NCBI GenBank assembly: GCA_029204225.1
Contig: CM055106.1
Span: 19,294,149-19,358,148 of the forward strand
DNA: 64,000 bases
Reading direction: 5' to 3'
Source: Diphasiastrum complanatum
Lineage: Eukaryota; Streptophyta; Lycopodiopsida; Lycopodiales; Lycopodiaceae
The stretch's first letter is position 1, and every line of letters begins with the position of its first letter. The notes beneath the pieces are model-generated. The model ran no database searches. It had not been told where the DNA came from and saw only the letters and a list, made by a program, of their open reading frames with translations. Shown here piece after piece: positions 44,901 through 58,434 of the stretch. Position numbers and translations under genes: made by a program.

Positions 44901-46985
44901 TATGGCAACTCAATCAGTCTATTAGGGATCAGTATCGAACCCAACATGACTTTGGATATATGAGTTAGCTATATCAATTATCAAAGGGCTTGTCAATTGT
45001 AAACTACATTGAGTGTAGTAAAAATGACAAGTGTATGCCTCCTTATATCATGTGTTTTATATGCAAGTTGGACCGATTGCATCCCCTGCTATTTGATAGT
45101 TGATTAGCATTGTTGATTACTTAGTTTTATTAAGTCGCATGATTCTTCATAATCTATAGTCTTTCATAGTGTAAAATAGTTGGTTGGAGGATCACAGAGA
45201 ATCTCTCAACTAAGCTATGAGGAACCAACATCTTTATGGACGATGATTTTGACCTAAATCCAAGTGAAGGGGAGGTGTAAAGCCTTCCAAGAAGCCAAAG
45301 ATACAAGTTGGCATGTGATCAGTTACAGCCCTAATGGGGTTTAGTACCATCAGGGGCTGTCTTGGACGTAGGGGCCAGGACTAATCTGGATAATAGTCGA
45401 GTAGGGCCATGGGGTCACTCCCGCATGCGATATAGGCATGTGTATTGCATCCTAGTACGGGATAGGATGTACATGCACTGTGCTTATGCATGGGTCTTGA
45501 CTATTGTGGGTTAGGGGTACCTACATGTAGTGGACATGCATGGGGGATTGGCATGATCAGTTAGAGTGCTTCCATGTGGATTCTGTGCATGGGCAGGTGG
45601 GGTTGGCTATATCTCTATATATACCCTTACCAGTGTCTATGAGGGGTATTGTAGAGTGTGTGGCCGTTATGCTGTCAGACTGTGAAGCGTTTTTCCTGTG
45701 GCTTGCCTATCTCCCCTGGATTGCTCGGGGGCTAGACCGGTATTGGGTCTATGTTTAGTTGGGACGGTTTCGTCTATTGCAATCCTCCCTTGGTGTTCAA
45801 GGAAGCTCTATCTCGGTTGGGAGTCCTGGGGGACGTTTTATTGGTATCAGAGCAACCAATCGAGTCATTGGAGTGGCAAGGTGTGAGCCGATTTGTGATG
45901 GAATCGAGCGGTTGACAATCGGTCGGTTTTCGGTAAATTGGTCGTCATTCAAGTAGGTGTTTCACCTTTGATTTGGATGAATCAATCTAGTAAATTGTTA
46001 TGAGATTGTTGATTCGATTCTGTTTTTCGGGCTTGGCATGGAATGACAATTTTCAGCTTTATTCTGGATTTTAGTTTGAATGGTTTTGAGGTTCAATCAG
46101 TTTTGCTTGCGGCCTATTGTTTATTTCCTGGTGGGAATGTGAAAGGTGCTTGCTGCAAATCGATTGAACGCTTTGGCATGATGTAAATGAGCAGTTTGCA
46201 TGGCATGCAAAAGCGGTTCTAAACCTTCTTTTGATTGTTTTCAATAAGGAATGGGAGATTATTCTTGTAACTTATTGATTGTCAACAACAAACTGAAATC
46301 AGTAGCTCATTTAAGATTAGTGAAATGAGTTTCCATTGCCAACATTGGTCCATGCATGCTGCCTAGAAATGGGTAAGAGCTTTTAAGAACTTTTATTCAG
46401 AGAAAAACTTGTGTTTGCTTTGTGAATGAGGCAATGAAACAATGAATAGAAGTAGTAAAAGTATAACAGTGGTGCATGCTGTTTCCAAACAACTTAGGCT
46501 ACTAAAACTTCTATCCACATCAAAGCTTTGAGAATAAAGTAAAGAACTGTGAAAGGAAGTAGGTGGAGTCGGTGAACTGTGATTTGGCTTTGACAGCATT
46601 GCATGCTGTGGGAATCCGGTTGACAGGTTGCTGAGGGTTTAGCGCCCTTTCTTTGATAGGATTTTCAGCATGCAAGCTTTGAGGTATGCTTATGAAACTT
46701 TTATTCTGCAAGAAAGCTTTGTGAAAGAAGCAAGTAAACAGTGAATAGAAGTTTTTGTGAGCATTGACAGCATTGTAGGCTGTGTGGAAATCCTTGTAAC
46801 TGGTTGCTGGGGGAGAGTGCCCATCTGCGATTGAAACCTGGGAAAAGTTTTGCTTCTTTGTGCTGAATACCTATATAGAAACCCTCTTTGAAGGCTTGGG
46901 CTGTCCATCCTCTGTGGGGAGGGACTGTGTGGAGTTTTTGTGGGCTGTGGGAGGGGCACGATCTGCCTTCCTACACCTGTAGTCA

Positions 46986-47037
<52 letters not shown>

Positions 47038-50000
47038 TCGCGCGAGCCTCCTTCCTGCTGCAGCTGCGGCTGATGTGTTTTGGAGAGGGCGCAACTGTTG
47101 CCCGAGTTAGGGCTCGGGAAGGATAAAGAGGCCGGGGGGGGCTTTCATTTTCTTTTAATAAAAGAACTCTTGTGATCCTTTTGTGTAAGACGTGGTTTTT
47201 TTGGTTAACGCATAGTTCTATCAGGTGTTAGGTTTCCCACAAAGGTTGTTATGATGCTCTTGAACTGACTTTTGGGTGGGTTCACGGTTTCCATTAGGAC
47301 AGTGGAAAACAATCCTGACACCTAGTACTTTTCCGGTTTCGATTTTTTGGGACTCTCATTCAAGGCTTGGGAATTTCCAAGTATGGCTTGGAAGTTTTTT
47401 GAGTCGAAGCTTTTCGGGGACAGTTTCCCAAGACTTCTGCTTGGGGTTTTATTGGGCAGTAGTGGCCGATATGGAACCACACTTGTTTGGTGTTGACATT
47501 GATTGTTGAGGTATTAGTCATGACCCCTTTACGGATATCTCAAATCGCAAAATAAAGAACCCTGAGTGCTATCTTTTCCTCTGTGAATATATTTGAAAAT
47601 TTCTTCTTTGTGAATCTAACAACCCGAGTTCATGTGATTCCTTGGAAGGTATAGTATCTACCTGAGTTCCTTGCATGAAAGGTTAACTTCCCATAGACTA
47701 ACAGTGGTATTCATGGATAATTAATTGGGAATAATTAGTTGATCCATGTGAGAATCCTTTTCTGATCTATTCAAGTTGGTTTCCTAAGAGGTAATGGTTT
47801 CTATTATCAAAGCAACAATATGTCTATGTTTCCCGACTAGTTTATGCATGCAAATAAACTCAGTCCAATGAACACATAGTGGATCCACAGGATTAAGAAC
47901 TTGCGCAAAGAAAACATGATCTCCCTATGATTCAGTACATAGCATATCTCCACAGATCATACCCAATCTGTATAAATTAGATGCCTAACTGAGAATCCTG
48001 TAACCCAGCTATCATGAGAGAGACTATCTCTCAAAGAGTGCTTTTTCACATAATAGGACACCAAAATCTTGAACAGAGATTTTTTCCTAACACAATATAT
48101 CATTAGCCAAAAATTTCTTTCTTTGCATCAACTCTTAGTTCACAGCTTCACACTAAACTCAAGTTGATCAAACCAACAATGAACCACCTAAAAAACCCTT
48201 TCTTATAATAGGATCATCTAATACCAACCTGTCTGGTTCATGATTAGTGACTTCCTATTCATACAAGAATGGCTCCTGGAAATTTTCCATACATCTTCTA
48301 ACTGGATTTCTTAACAATCCTTAGAAGATCCCAATAGTATCCAAAATATCCTACCAATTCTGATCCAAAACAAGTCCTACATCTATACACATTATGGATT
48401 CAATTTAGAATCAATACTATAGATGTTTTACCCAGGCAACTTTCTATTAACTACTACTCTCCCTTTTATTAGAAAACAAATAGTAAGATCCACAAATGTC
48501 CTGCAACATGATGGAAAAAGCGCTGAAAATGGTGAAGAAGTAGGGCGCTGGACAGCCTCTAAACAATCAGCAAAATGGACAGCAAATCGTTGGAGAAATC
48601 CGTCGAAGATGGCAAGGTAGTAGGGCGCTGGACAGCCTCCAATCAAGCCACGAAATGGGCAGCAAATCGGTGGAGAAAATTGACGGAAGTGACAAGGTAG
48701 TAGGCGCTGGCCAGCCTCTACCAAATTTGGAAAAATTATAGAAATCTGAGGAAAAAATCGCCGAAAGTGATGGGTTAGTAGGGCGCTGGACAGCCTCTAC
48801 TACATCTAAAACAACGATGGAAATCTGATGAAAAAATCGACGAAGGTGATGGGTTAGTAGGGTGCTGGTCAGCCTCTACTAAATCTGAAAAAGTAGTGCA
48901 CAGGAAAGTGCTCTGATACCAAGTTACGAATAGAGCCACAGCTGATCTAGAGCTAAGTTATGAAAGCATCACATAAGCAAGACTTAAGCTATGAAAGTGG
49001 CACATAAGCAAGACTTAACCCTAGAAAGCAGGAAAGAGAGAGATTAAGGAGGCTAAAGAGAGAGATCAATATCATCAGCTGAATAACAAATGACACAGTT
49101 TCCCTACTTATAGAGGAAGCCCTAAAAGGAAGCTTCCGGTGGCTAGGGCCCAACTGGGAGGGATAATAGTGCGCCCTCCAAGAAGGCCCCACTCTCCAAT
49201 AATATGTCCAAATGGCCCAATAATGAATAATAAGGCCCAAGGCCAACCATATAGTCTAAGTGTCAATAATGAATAAAAAAGGGGCCAAAGGCCTTCTTAT
49301 GCATAAAGTAAAGTAAATGTAAATGGACGTGGCGAACGTAATGAGCCCAGTCCATAACTCATCGGGACAATCAAAGTTATATCCAATTCCCCAAGAATTC
49401 TGAAAAAAAAAAGTCTAGAAATACGTTAAGGGTCGTAGAGCACAAAAAAAACCACTAAGGGCATGTTTAATCATGTATTATTGCACCTCCCATTGCTCAA
49501 AATTCATGTGACCGTTGCATGAATATTTAATTCTGGGTATTTGACTATGTTAAAAAACTCCACAATGTGATCTCTAGAAAGGAAGAAAAGATAGTTTCTG
49601 AGCAAAGTAGTGAAAATCAAATTGCACCGTACAGGAGTTGTGAAACGGTTTAAGGCAAACCTTCCATGGATTTCCCAAACTCAGTAAACAAGAGAAAACA
49701 CATTGTCCCAGATGTCTTTTTTGCGAATAGAATACGATAAACCACAATTCGTCACTTACACAATTCTCAGTTGCAACTCTGAATTTTCCAGGAATTGAGA
49801 TGCCACTGCCTCCATCCATGACCATCCCGTTCATAATGGCAATCTGTACAAGCATAAACTTCCTATCTCAACATCAGAAATGTCGTAAAACCTACTCAAA
49901 ATATAATAGCACTTTGATAATCTAGAATTCTGGAATCTTCAAAAAGCTGATGAAATATTAATCTAACGTGTGGCCATTATGGACCATCAAGCACAATCAA

Positions 50001-51205
50001 AGACTGATCTTGCCACCATAAACCCATACGCCGGGTATACCCATACATCCCATGTATGAGTGTTTGAAGCATGCCAAAGTTTCTCGTAATACAAGGTCCG
50101 GCAAATATACATATAATCTTTACTTATTATAATGTTTTTCCTCCTACATGTGTTTAAAGATCACAGGTAAATAGGATGCTAACTTTTTGATGGTACATTT
50201 AAGAGGAGAAGCTATTTCCAAATGAACGCTGGAACTCAGATAGTCTGAAAAAACATGGTCTCTCAATTGTCTCATCTGAAATTTTATACTTGGTTAGATC
50301 TGTAACCCATCATATCAAATTCTTGCCCTTTACAATACATACAATAAAGTTACTCCTCATGCAAGTGTTTATGTCAGCTATTGTCAACAGCACATCACAG
50401 GGTAGATCCAGGTAATAAGAAGCATATTTAAGTTTCTTGATAGTCTTCCAAAGCCACAGTTTTGCTTGTCTACTGGCTTATCATTTAAAACATGAGTACA
50501 AGATATTAAAAGTAAAAAGAATCATTCTCCTTCAGCTGTGAATCTATTGTGGTATACACGTATGCCATACAATAGCATCATACTCATGTTCACAGATAAA
50601 GACATCATAAAACATGAAAGTAAATCATATGAACAGCACTTCTACAAACCTAGTAGGCTGTGTGTGTACACTCTGTCAAAATAAGCAGTATGCATCAATA
50701 TGATAACCTGTAAAACATATACATGCACAACACTTTAGGATCATTTGAGTTTTGAAACTCGTGCTTCAGAGCTCGCAATCTGATTGGGGCCTAGAACAGT
50801 ATCTACTCAACTATTTATAAGGTATGTTTTCATATTATGTATCGCTTGGCATATGATCCTAATGTTGGTGTGTCAAAGGGATGTGAAAGAAGCTGCTTCT
50901 ATAGAACAAGCAGGCCATTTCAAGAATTCTCATGAACTAAAGTCAAAAAGTGGAAGATGGTGCAATCCAAAGCTTGCTTGGGAGGCACATACTTGTTTGC
51001 TTTGTCAAAATGGTCAATTGGAAATGAAACATCACCAACTTTTGGAATGCAGTTGCCCTACAAGCAAATATCAGTCAGACTCTTCTAATTGGTTGACCTT
51101 AGAGTAGATATATCCATTATGTTATCGGATTATATAAGACATTCATAGTGTTCATGATATTTAGTCTCATAGACCATATTAGTCTCCATGGATGTTAATA
51201 AAGGT

Positions 51206-51283
<78 letters not shown>

Positions 51284-54200
51284 GGAACTGGTCTTTTTCT
51301 CTTCGAGCTATCATTAAGGAGGCCAGGCGACGGAGACAGAGGGCTTACTGTTGCTTTGTTGACTTCAGGAAAGCCTTTGATTCTGTTCCACGCTTTCTTC
51401 TCATCCAGCGACTATGTGATCTTGGCTTCTCCACTGACCCAGTTCTAGCCGTGATGGCACTTTATGAGCGAGTTCTTGGATGTTTTCGGGGGGACACTGG
51501 CCTCTCAGAGCATATATGGAGCCCCATCGGGGTGAAACAGAGTTGTTCCCTTTCACCTACACTATTCGGGCTATATATTGATGAGCTTGAGAGAGTTATT
51601 GAGCAGATTGGTGGTACAGGTTGCCGACTTGGAGATATTTGTTAGGAATTAATTAATTCATTGTAGAGGCCAGCCTGCGTGCTAGAAGGCCTATTTCTAT
51701 TTTTAGTATAGGCGCTATCTATTTTTAGTAGTTGGACTACTTGCATAAGTTTTGCACCAGTGGGGCCTAGGGGTGAACATTGGGAAGACCAAGGTTATGG
51801 TCTTCAACACTTCACGACCATTCATGCAGCGACAGGAGCTTACTTTGGGTGGATAGGTTTTAGAGGTGGTCCCTTCCTACACATAACTGGGGATCCTTTT
51901 CTCAAGTCCTATTTTTAGCATGAGACAGGCCGCCACCACTCGACTGGGGAAGGGGAATGCCTCCCTTGTTCAGCTAGAGCGATTTTGTTTCCGAAAGTCC
52001 GTCCAAGATGCTCGCAGTAAGTGTCACCTCTTTGATACCATTGTCACCCCCACGGCTCTATATGCGGCAGAGGCATGGTGCAGTTCCACCTTTACAGATC
52101 GAGGCAGCTCTTCAGCTCATCACTTATATACAGAGGATACAGGCGTTATTAGAGATAGACAGACGATACATACAGGTTGCACTATCCTCTTCACAGCATC
52201 TTCATGATCAGGGCTACAGGTTATCATGGTTCTCTCAGGCATCTCACCTCCTACTTGATTCATTTGGTATCTCCATCACTGAGCTTCCCTCAGGCACCCA
52301 CCAGTGTATCCGACGATTCCTCTATCGCGCATATCTAGAGCGGACTTGGCATAACCAGTTAGGGGTTAAGCCAGCTTTCTACCAGACCCATTTCTTGGAG
52401 CTAGATACATCAGGGGCCCCGATTATGCCACGCTACTTGGATTCGGGACTATCACACTGCCTCAGATTCACACCGGGACAGCTCAGGGTACCCTCTCATC
52501 AGCTAGCTATTGAGACTGGGAGGTTCCATGGTATTCCTAGAGAGGAGTGGATTTGCCAGTTATGCTCTCCAGGTGAGGTGCAGTCTGAGGAGCACTTTAT
52601 CTTTAGATGCCCTGTATACTATGAAATCAGAGGACAATATCATTGCCTGTTTCGAGACATGCCTACCACTCTACGCTCTCTCATCGCCTATGAGGACTCA
52701 CAATGTGTTGCCCTGTGCTGATGGTACATGAGATGTTCCTCCTACGAAGAGATTTATACGGGGGGACACCCCAGCATTTTACCTCACAGCCACTGATCAC
52801 TTCATTCTTTACTAGGCAGAGATCGCGTGCCCCTTAGTGCATGAGGACGAGGATTATGATGATGATGATGATAGCCGCTCGCATTCTCATAGAGATCAGA
52901 GACAATGTACTTCTCACCATCACGTTACTACCAGGATCACTAGACATCCTATGCAGAGACGTACTATTACACATGCTCATGCTCCTGCTCATAGACGACG
53001 CCGGCAGGCTCCAGTGCCTTCTCATGTTGTGGCTCACATTACATCCTTTTACAGCAACAGTAGCAGCAACAGCAGCACAGCACGGTCTTGACATCTTGAC
53101 ATGGATACATATGATTATTACGCACAGACACACTCTCGCATACATGTCTACTTTAGTTTGTACTAGATGTCATCAGTGTCATGGAAATCCACCTGTCTGG
53201 TAGCAGTCCTGGTTTTAAAGTCGCCAGTGAGAAGGACATAACCCCGATCTATAAATCTGATAATGTCTGCGAAGAGATCAGTATAAGGAGAGCCAGATCC
53301 GTCTACAAAGGAGGAGGACTCTGGAGGGAAGTAGCAGGCAGCAATGAAGAGATCCCTATCCAAACCGATGGTTGTAGTGACTCTCGATAAAGACATGCAA
53401 CTCCACCCGAACCTCTGCCACTCGCTGATCGAGTCTTTATCCTGTAAACTGAATCCCAGCTGTAACCTGCAAATGTGGGTAGTCCTCTCTCTGGGCTCTC
53501 ATGTGTCTCCATAAAAAATAATATATCTCTGTCTGTGATGAAGTCGGTAAGATATCCAGCCGTGGATGATGAGTGTATGCCATTATAGTTCCATATTCCA
53601 AGATGTAGGTGGTGCGGAGGGGGTCCCGGGATGCTCCCATGCCCAGGGACCCCAATTTCCTATAGGTTGTTTCTGGATGCAGTACCATCGAGGTACCGAA
53701 CAACTCCATCACGATAGATCGCTCGTCTTCCGGTCGGTTTGGCGGTTTGGAGTGCTTGGCGTCTCTCTTCAACTTGGATATAGGTAAGGTCATCATCCAT
53801 GAAGATTTTGGTGTCTCTCAATTTGGTTCTTTTCCGCAAGGTTGCCTTACGATACGTATGTGACGTGAAGCGGAGGACCAAGGTAGCGGTGTCTTTTCTA
53901 GTACGCCATGTTGTATCCAAACCATCTGCATTGTGTCCTAGGGTAGTGCATAAAAATCTTTTTGCTTCGTCAATGGCATTTTGGGTGTCCACGATGCCTC
54001 GTACATTAATATTGAGAGCCTTGGAATCTCGAAGTTTCTCTTCCATAAGAGTAGCGGAAATGAATGATGAGAAAGGGGGAGACTTACTTCCGTCATCGGC
54101 TGTCCAAGGTGGACTGGTAGCTTTGTTCTTGGTGATGATAGAAGCCCATGTGTTGGTCGATTCTTTGTGTTGGTTCAGTCGTTGTTCCAGATCTTGAAAT

Positions 54201-57200
54201 TTCATTTTTGTCTCTTCTTCTGGCTTGGAAGCATATTTATTTTCCATTTCTGTCCGGAGCTGTTGGTTCTCTGTGCGTAGGTGGATGATTTCCAGTTTCA
54301 GAGTTTGCACATCTGTCTTCAATTCTTTCAGTTGGTAGGCTAGGAAATTCTCAAAGGATTTGAAGGTGGTCTAGTCGGCATGAGACAGGAAGGGGGTGTT
54401 TGGAGCAATGTTGGTAGAGATGGGAGTCGAAGGGACAGGGGATGAGGGAGGGCTCGAGTGGGATTTCTGTTGCGTAGCAGTGGGGGCAGGTGTCTGTTGC
54501 GCAGCAGGAGGGACCTGTTGCTCAGTAGCAGGATGGCATGTGGAGGGGGAGTGGAGAGGAGGGGCAGCAGGTGGGCAGGACAGGGCAGCAGGTGGGGCGG
54601 AGGAGGAGGGCGGAACAACAGATGGGTAGGGCAGGGCATTAGGTGGATCAGAGGAGGGTGAGTGGGCAACAACTAGAGCGGAAGAAGGGGGCAGATCAGC
54701 AGATGGGTAGGACAGGGTAGCGGGTGGAGCTAAGGAGGGCAGCTGGTGGACAGTGGACAGAGGATGGTGTTGGTGGGCAGCAGATGGAGCGGAGGGAGGT
54801 GGAGCGGAGGATGGGTGGGCAGCAGATGGAGCAGAGGGGGGGGGGGCGAAGCAGCAGGTGGAGTGGAGGGAGATGGAGCGGAGGAGGGGGGCGGAGCAGT
54901 AGGTAGAGCGGAGGGAGGTGGAGCGGCAGTAGGTGCGGATGGGGGTGGGGTAGAGGATGATGGAGGGGGTCGGGGAGGAGTGGGGGAGCAAGGGCTCCCT
55001 CTGGTTCTTTGTGCCATGGAGGTGGGAGAGGAGGGCGAGAGAGAAGAGGGGGGGATCAGCGATGAACAGTCACCATCGCTGTGAGAGAGAGAGAGAGAGA
55101 GCGCTTTATTAATGTCTTTTCCATGCCAAAAGGCATATAAGACGAATGAAGTACATGTCAAGTGTGTGGTAACCGTGGGAGCGTATAAAACTTCTTTGGA
55201 ATTGTAATAGAGGATATGATGGGCCCTATCACGAGTTATGGAGAGTACCTTCTACAGATGGGTGAGGCTCACGAGTTGGCCATTTACAACGGCTTGGCTT
55301 GCTGGCCACATTCTAGGAGATTCACTTGCCATCCACATAGCGGAGGACACAGTGTTGTCGACTATCTCATGGGGTCACCAACTTTTATCCCACTTATATC
55401 TGATTTCCACATTCTTCTCACTACCCTTTCCGATCACTCCTTCCTATCTTTCAGTATGGGCTCCATCCCGACTTCCCAACCACTCATTATTCCATCCATC
55501 TCTCGTGCACCCAAATACACCTTTGCTCGCTCTCACATCAAGACATACTAGGAGGCCATCAGTTCATTTCTCTGTCATTTTCCCCACCACACGTCGTTGG
55601 AAACACAAGCTATCTCCCTTACCACGTCACTACATACCGCTGCATCATTTTCCTTTCCCTCCAAACCACATCGACGCCCACCCACTCCGTCACACCCTAT
55701 CCGACCTCCCTGGTTTGACGCCGAGTGTCGTATCCTCCATCTCCAAGTTACCCAAGCTAGATTGCATGATACACACCTTCTTCCTGCAGCTCGTCGATCT
55801 TTCCATTATGCCCTCCGACGGAAGAAACGGACGTATGAAACCCTAAAAGGGAAAAGCTTAGTCGATTCCCTTTGCAGTTCTTCCTCCGGTGACTTCTGGA
55901 GAGAATTCATCCCCTGTGCCCCACCTCCTCCTCTCACTGACCTCCAGACCTGGACTACATACGCCACTACCTTATATATTGTACCCACGGACACACCCAT
56001 CTCCATTTCTCCCCGACCGACTACTTTCACTTTCTTCACCCGGGACATGGTTTTGACCGCCATCAAAAGACTGAAAACTTGTCGCACCTGTGATATTGAC
56101 GACCTTGAATCCGAACTATTAATCCATGCTGCAGATACACTTTCACCGATCCTAGCCACTTTGCTTAATCAAGCAGTTGTCTCCGGCTTCCCTTCCTCCT
56201 GGTGCACCAACATCATCCACCCCATTCATAAAACTGGTGACCCCATGGACCCTGGTAACTATCGCACCATTATAATTGGACACATCATTGCTAAGTTATA
56301 TGGCACCATCCTACAGTCAGCAGTCAGTTCTGAGGCAGAGTCTAGGAGATTAGAAGCATTGGGCCAAGCAAGTTTCAGAGCACACTACTCCACCACAGAT
56401 CATATCTTCACCCTTCGGGCCATTATTGAGGAGGCTAGACACAAAAGAGAACGGATCTACTGTTGTTTTGTTGACTTCAGGAAAGCCTTCGACTCTATTC
56501 CACGATCCCTTCTCATTCAGCGTCTACGTGATCTTGGTTTTTCTACTGACATGATCTTGGCAGTGATGACACTATATAAGAGAGTCCTTGGCTGTTTTCG
56601 AAGTGATACCGGCATCTCAGACCACATATGGTGCACTATTGGTGTGAAACAGGGTTGTTCTCTATCCCCAACCCTGTTTGGACTATACATTGACGAGCTT
56701 GAGAGAGTTATTGAGGGATGCAGTGGCACAGGTTGCAGGCTTGGGAGCATCTTGATTGCTATACTTTTATATGCAAATGACGCGGTCCTCCTATCTTCTT
56801 CCAGAGAGGGATTACAGCGACAGCTAGACAGTCTTGATGCCTTCTGCAGTAGATGGGGATTGGGGATTAACATATTGAAAACCAAAGTTATGGTTTTCAA
56901 CACATCGAGAGCTTTTATGCAGCGCCAGGAACTCATCTTTGATGGGCAACCCTTGGAGGTCGTATCTTCTTACACTTACCTTGGCGTGCTTTTTACAGGC
57001 CCTATCTTTGGCATGCGACAGGTAGCCTCCGCCAGACTTGGGGAGGGTCACGCCTCCCTTGTCCAGTTAGAGCGCTTTTGTTTTAGACGGTTTATTCGGG
57101 ATGCCCCAAGTAAATGCCAGCTTTTTGATACTCTCGTTCCTCCCACAGCCTATATGCAGCAGAGGTATGGTGTGCGGGTCTTACATCTTCGATTTGGGCC

Positions 57201-58434
57201 AGTATTCCACGACTGCAAGTTCTCATGCTATCTCGAATGATACGGGCTAAGCCATCTGTCCCACATCAGATTATCCTGACAGAGTTCGCGGTCCCTCCCA
57301 TTCAGCTATCTGCCATCTTCCAGCTTATTCTATATATTCAGCATATTATGATGTTACCCACAGATGAGCAGAGATACACACAGACGGCACTTGCCTCCTC
57401 GCGAGATGGTTCTCTCAGGCCTCCCGGATACTGGATACACTTGGGATTTCTATCACAGACCTTCCATCGGGCACCCCTAGTATATCAGACGCTTTCTCTA
57501 TAGAGCATACCTGAGCCGGACATGGCAGGGACAGCTCGGGGTCAAACCCGACTATTACAGGACACGCTTTCTGGAGCTAGACATAGTTGGATTTCCAGAT
57601 TTGCCACACTATCTCACCTCAGGACTATCTCATGGGCTCCGATTTATTCTGGGCCAGTTTCGAGTGTCCTCACACCAGTTGGCGATTGAGACTGGACGCT
57701 TCCAGGGTACCCCACGTGAGGAGCGGTTTTGTCAGTTATGTTCATTATCTATGGTTGAGATAGAGGAGCATTTCCTTTTCACATGTCCAGTTTACTACGA
57801 GATCAAAGGGCGATATCATTGCCTTTTTCGTCAGACACCAGTTACATTACGGTCCCTCATCTCATCTGAGGACCCTAGATGTGTGGCACTTATGATAAGT
57901 GAGATGTCCCTCCTGCGTCAGGACCTATGTCAGACAGCTCAGCACACCTATCCAAACACACAGTCTCAAATTACATCCTTCTTGTCTCGCCGGAGATCAC
58001 GTCCTGATGCAGACATGACTGACAGCGATTGCGACGACATTCCCAGACCTAGGATGCAGAGATGACGCATCACCCAGCCTCAGGCGGTCACGAGAGTTAC
58101 ACGCCCTACTAGACCTCTTACACAGAGACACACTATACATGCTCCTGTTCACAGGTGACGTCAGCGGGCTCCTGCACTTCCTCATGCTACAACTCTCATT
58201 ACATCCTTCTACAGCGCCAGTACAGACCTGGCATCTTGACGTGGACACATTTGACTACCATGCACAGACATTATCATTTATGTAGTTATCTTAACTTGTA
58301 CTAGATGTTTCCTTTTTTTCTTTATTACAGTTTTTGGAGGCGTTTATACGCTCCACGGTTACCACATACTTGACATGTATTTCCTTAGTCTTATATGCCT
58401 TTTGGCATGGAAAAGACATTAATAAAGCTTTCTT

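Noticed and set aside
48541-48909. CRISPR-like array
   Set aside because: The units are contiguous tandem repeats without distinct spacers, in a plant retroelement leader.
54396-55084. Gly-rich plus-strand frames
   Set aside because: They are the complement of the Pro/Ser-rich ORF1 region on the minus strand.
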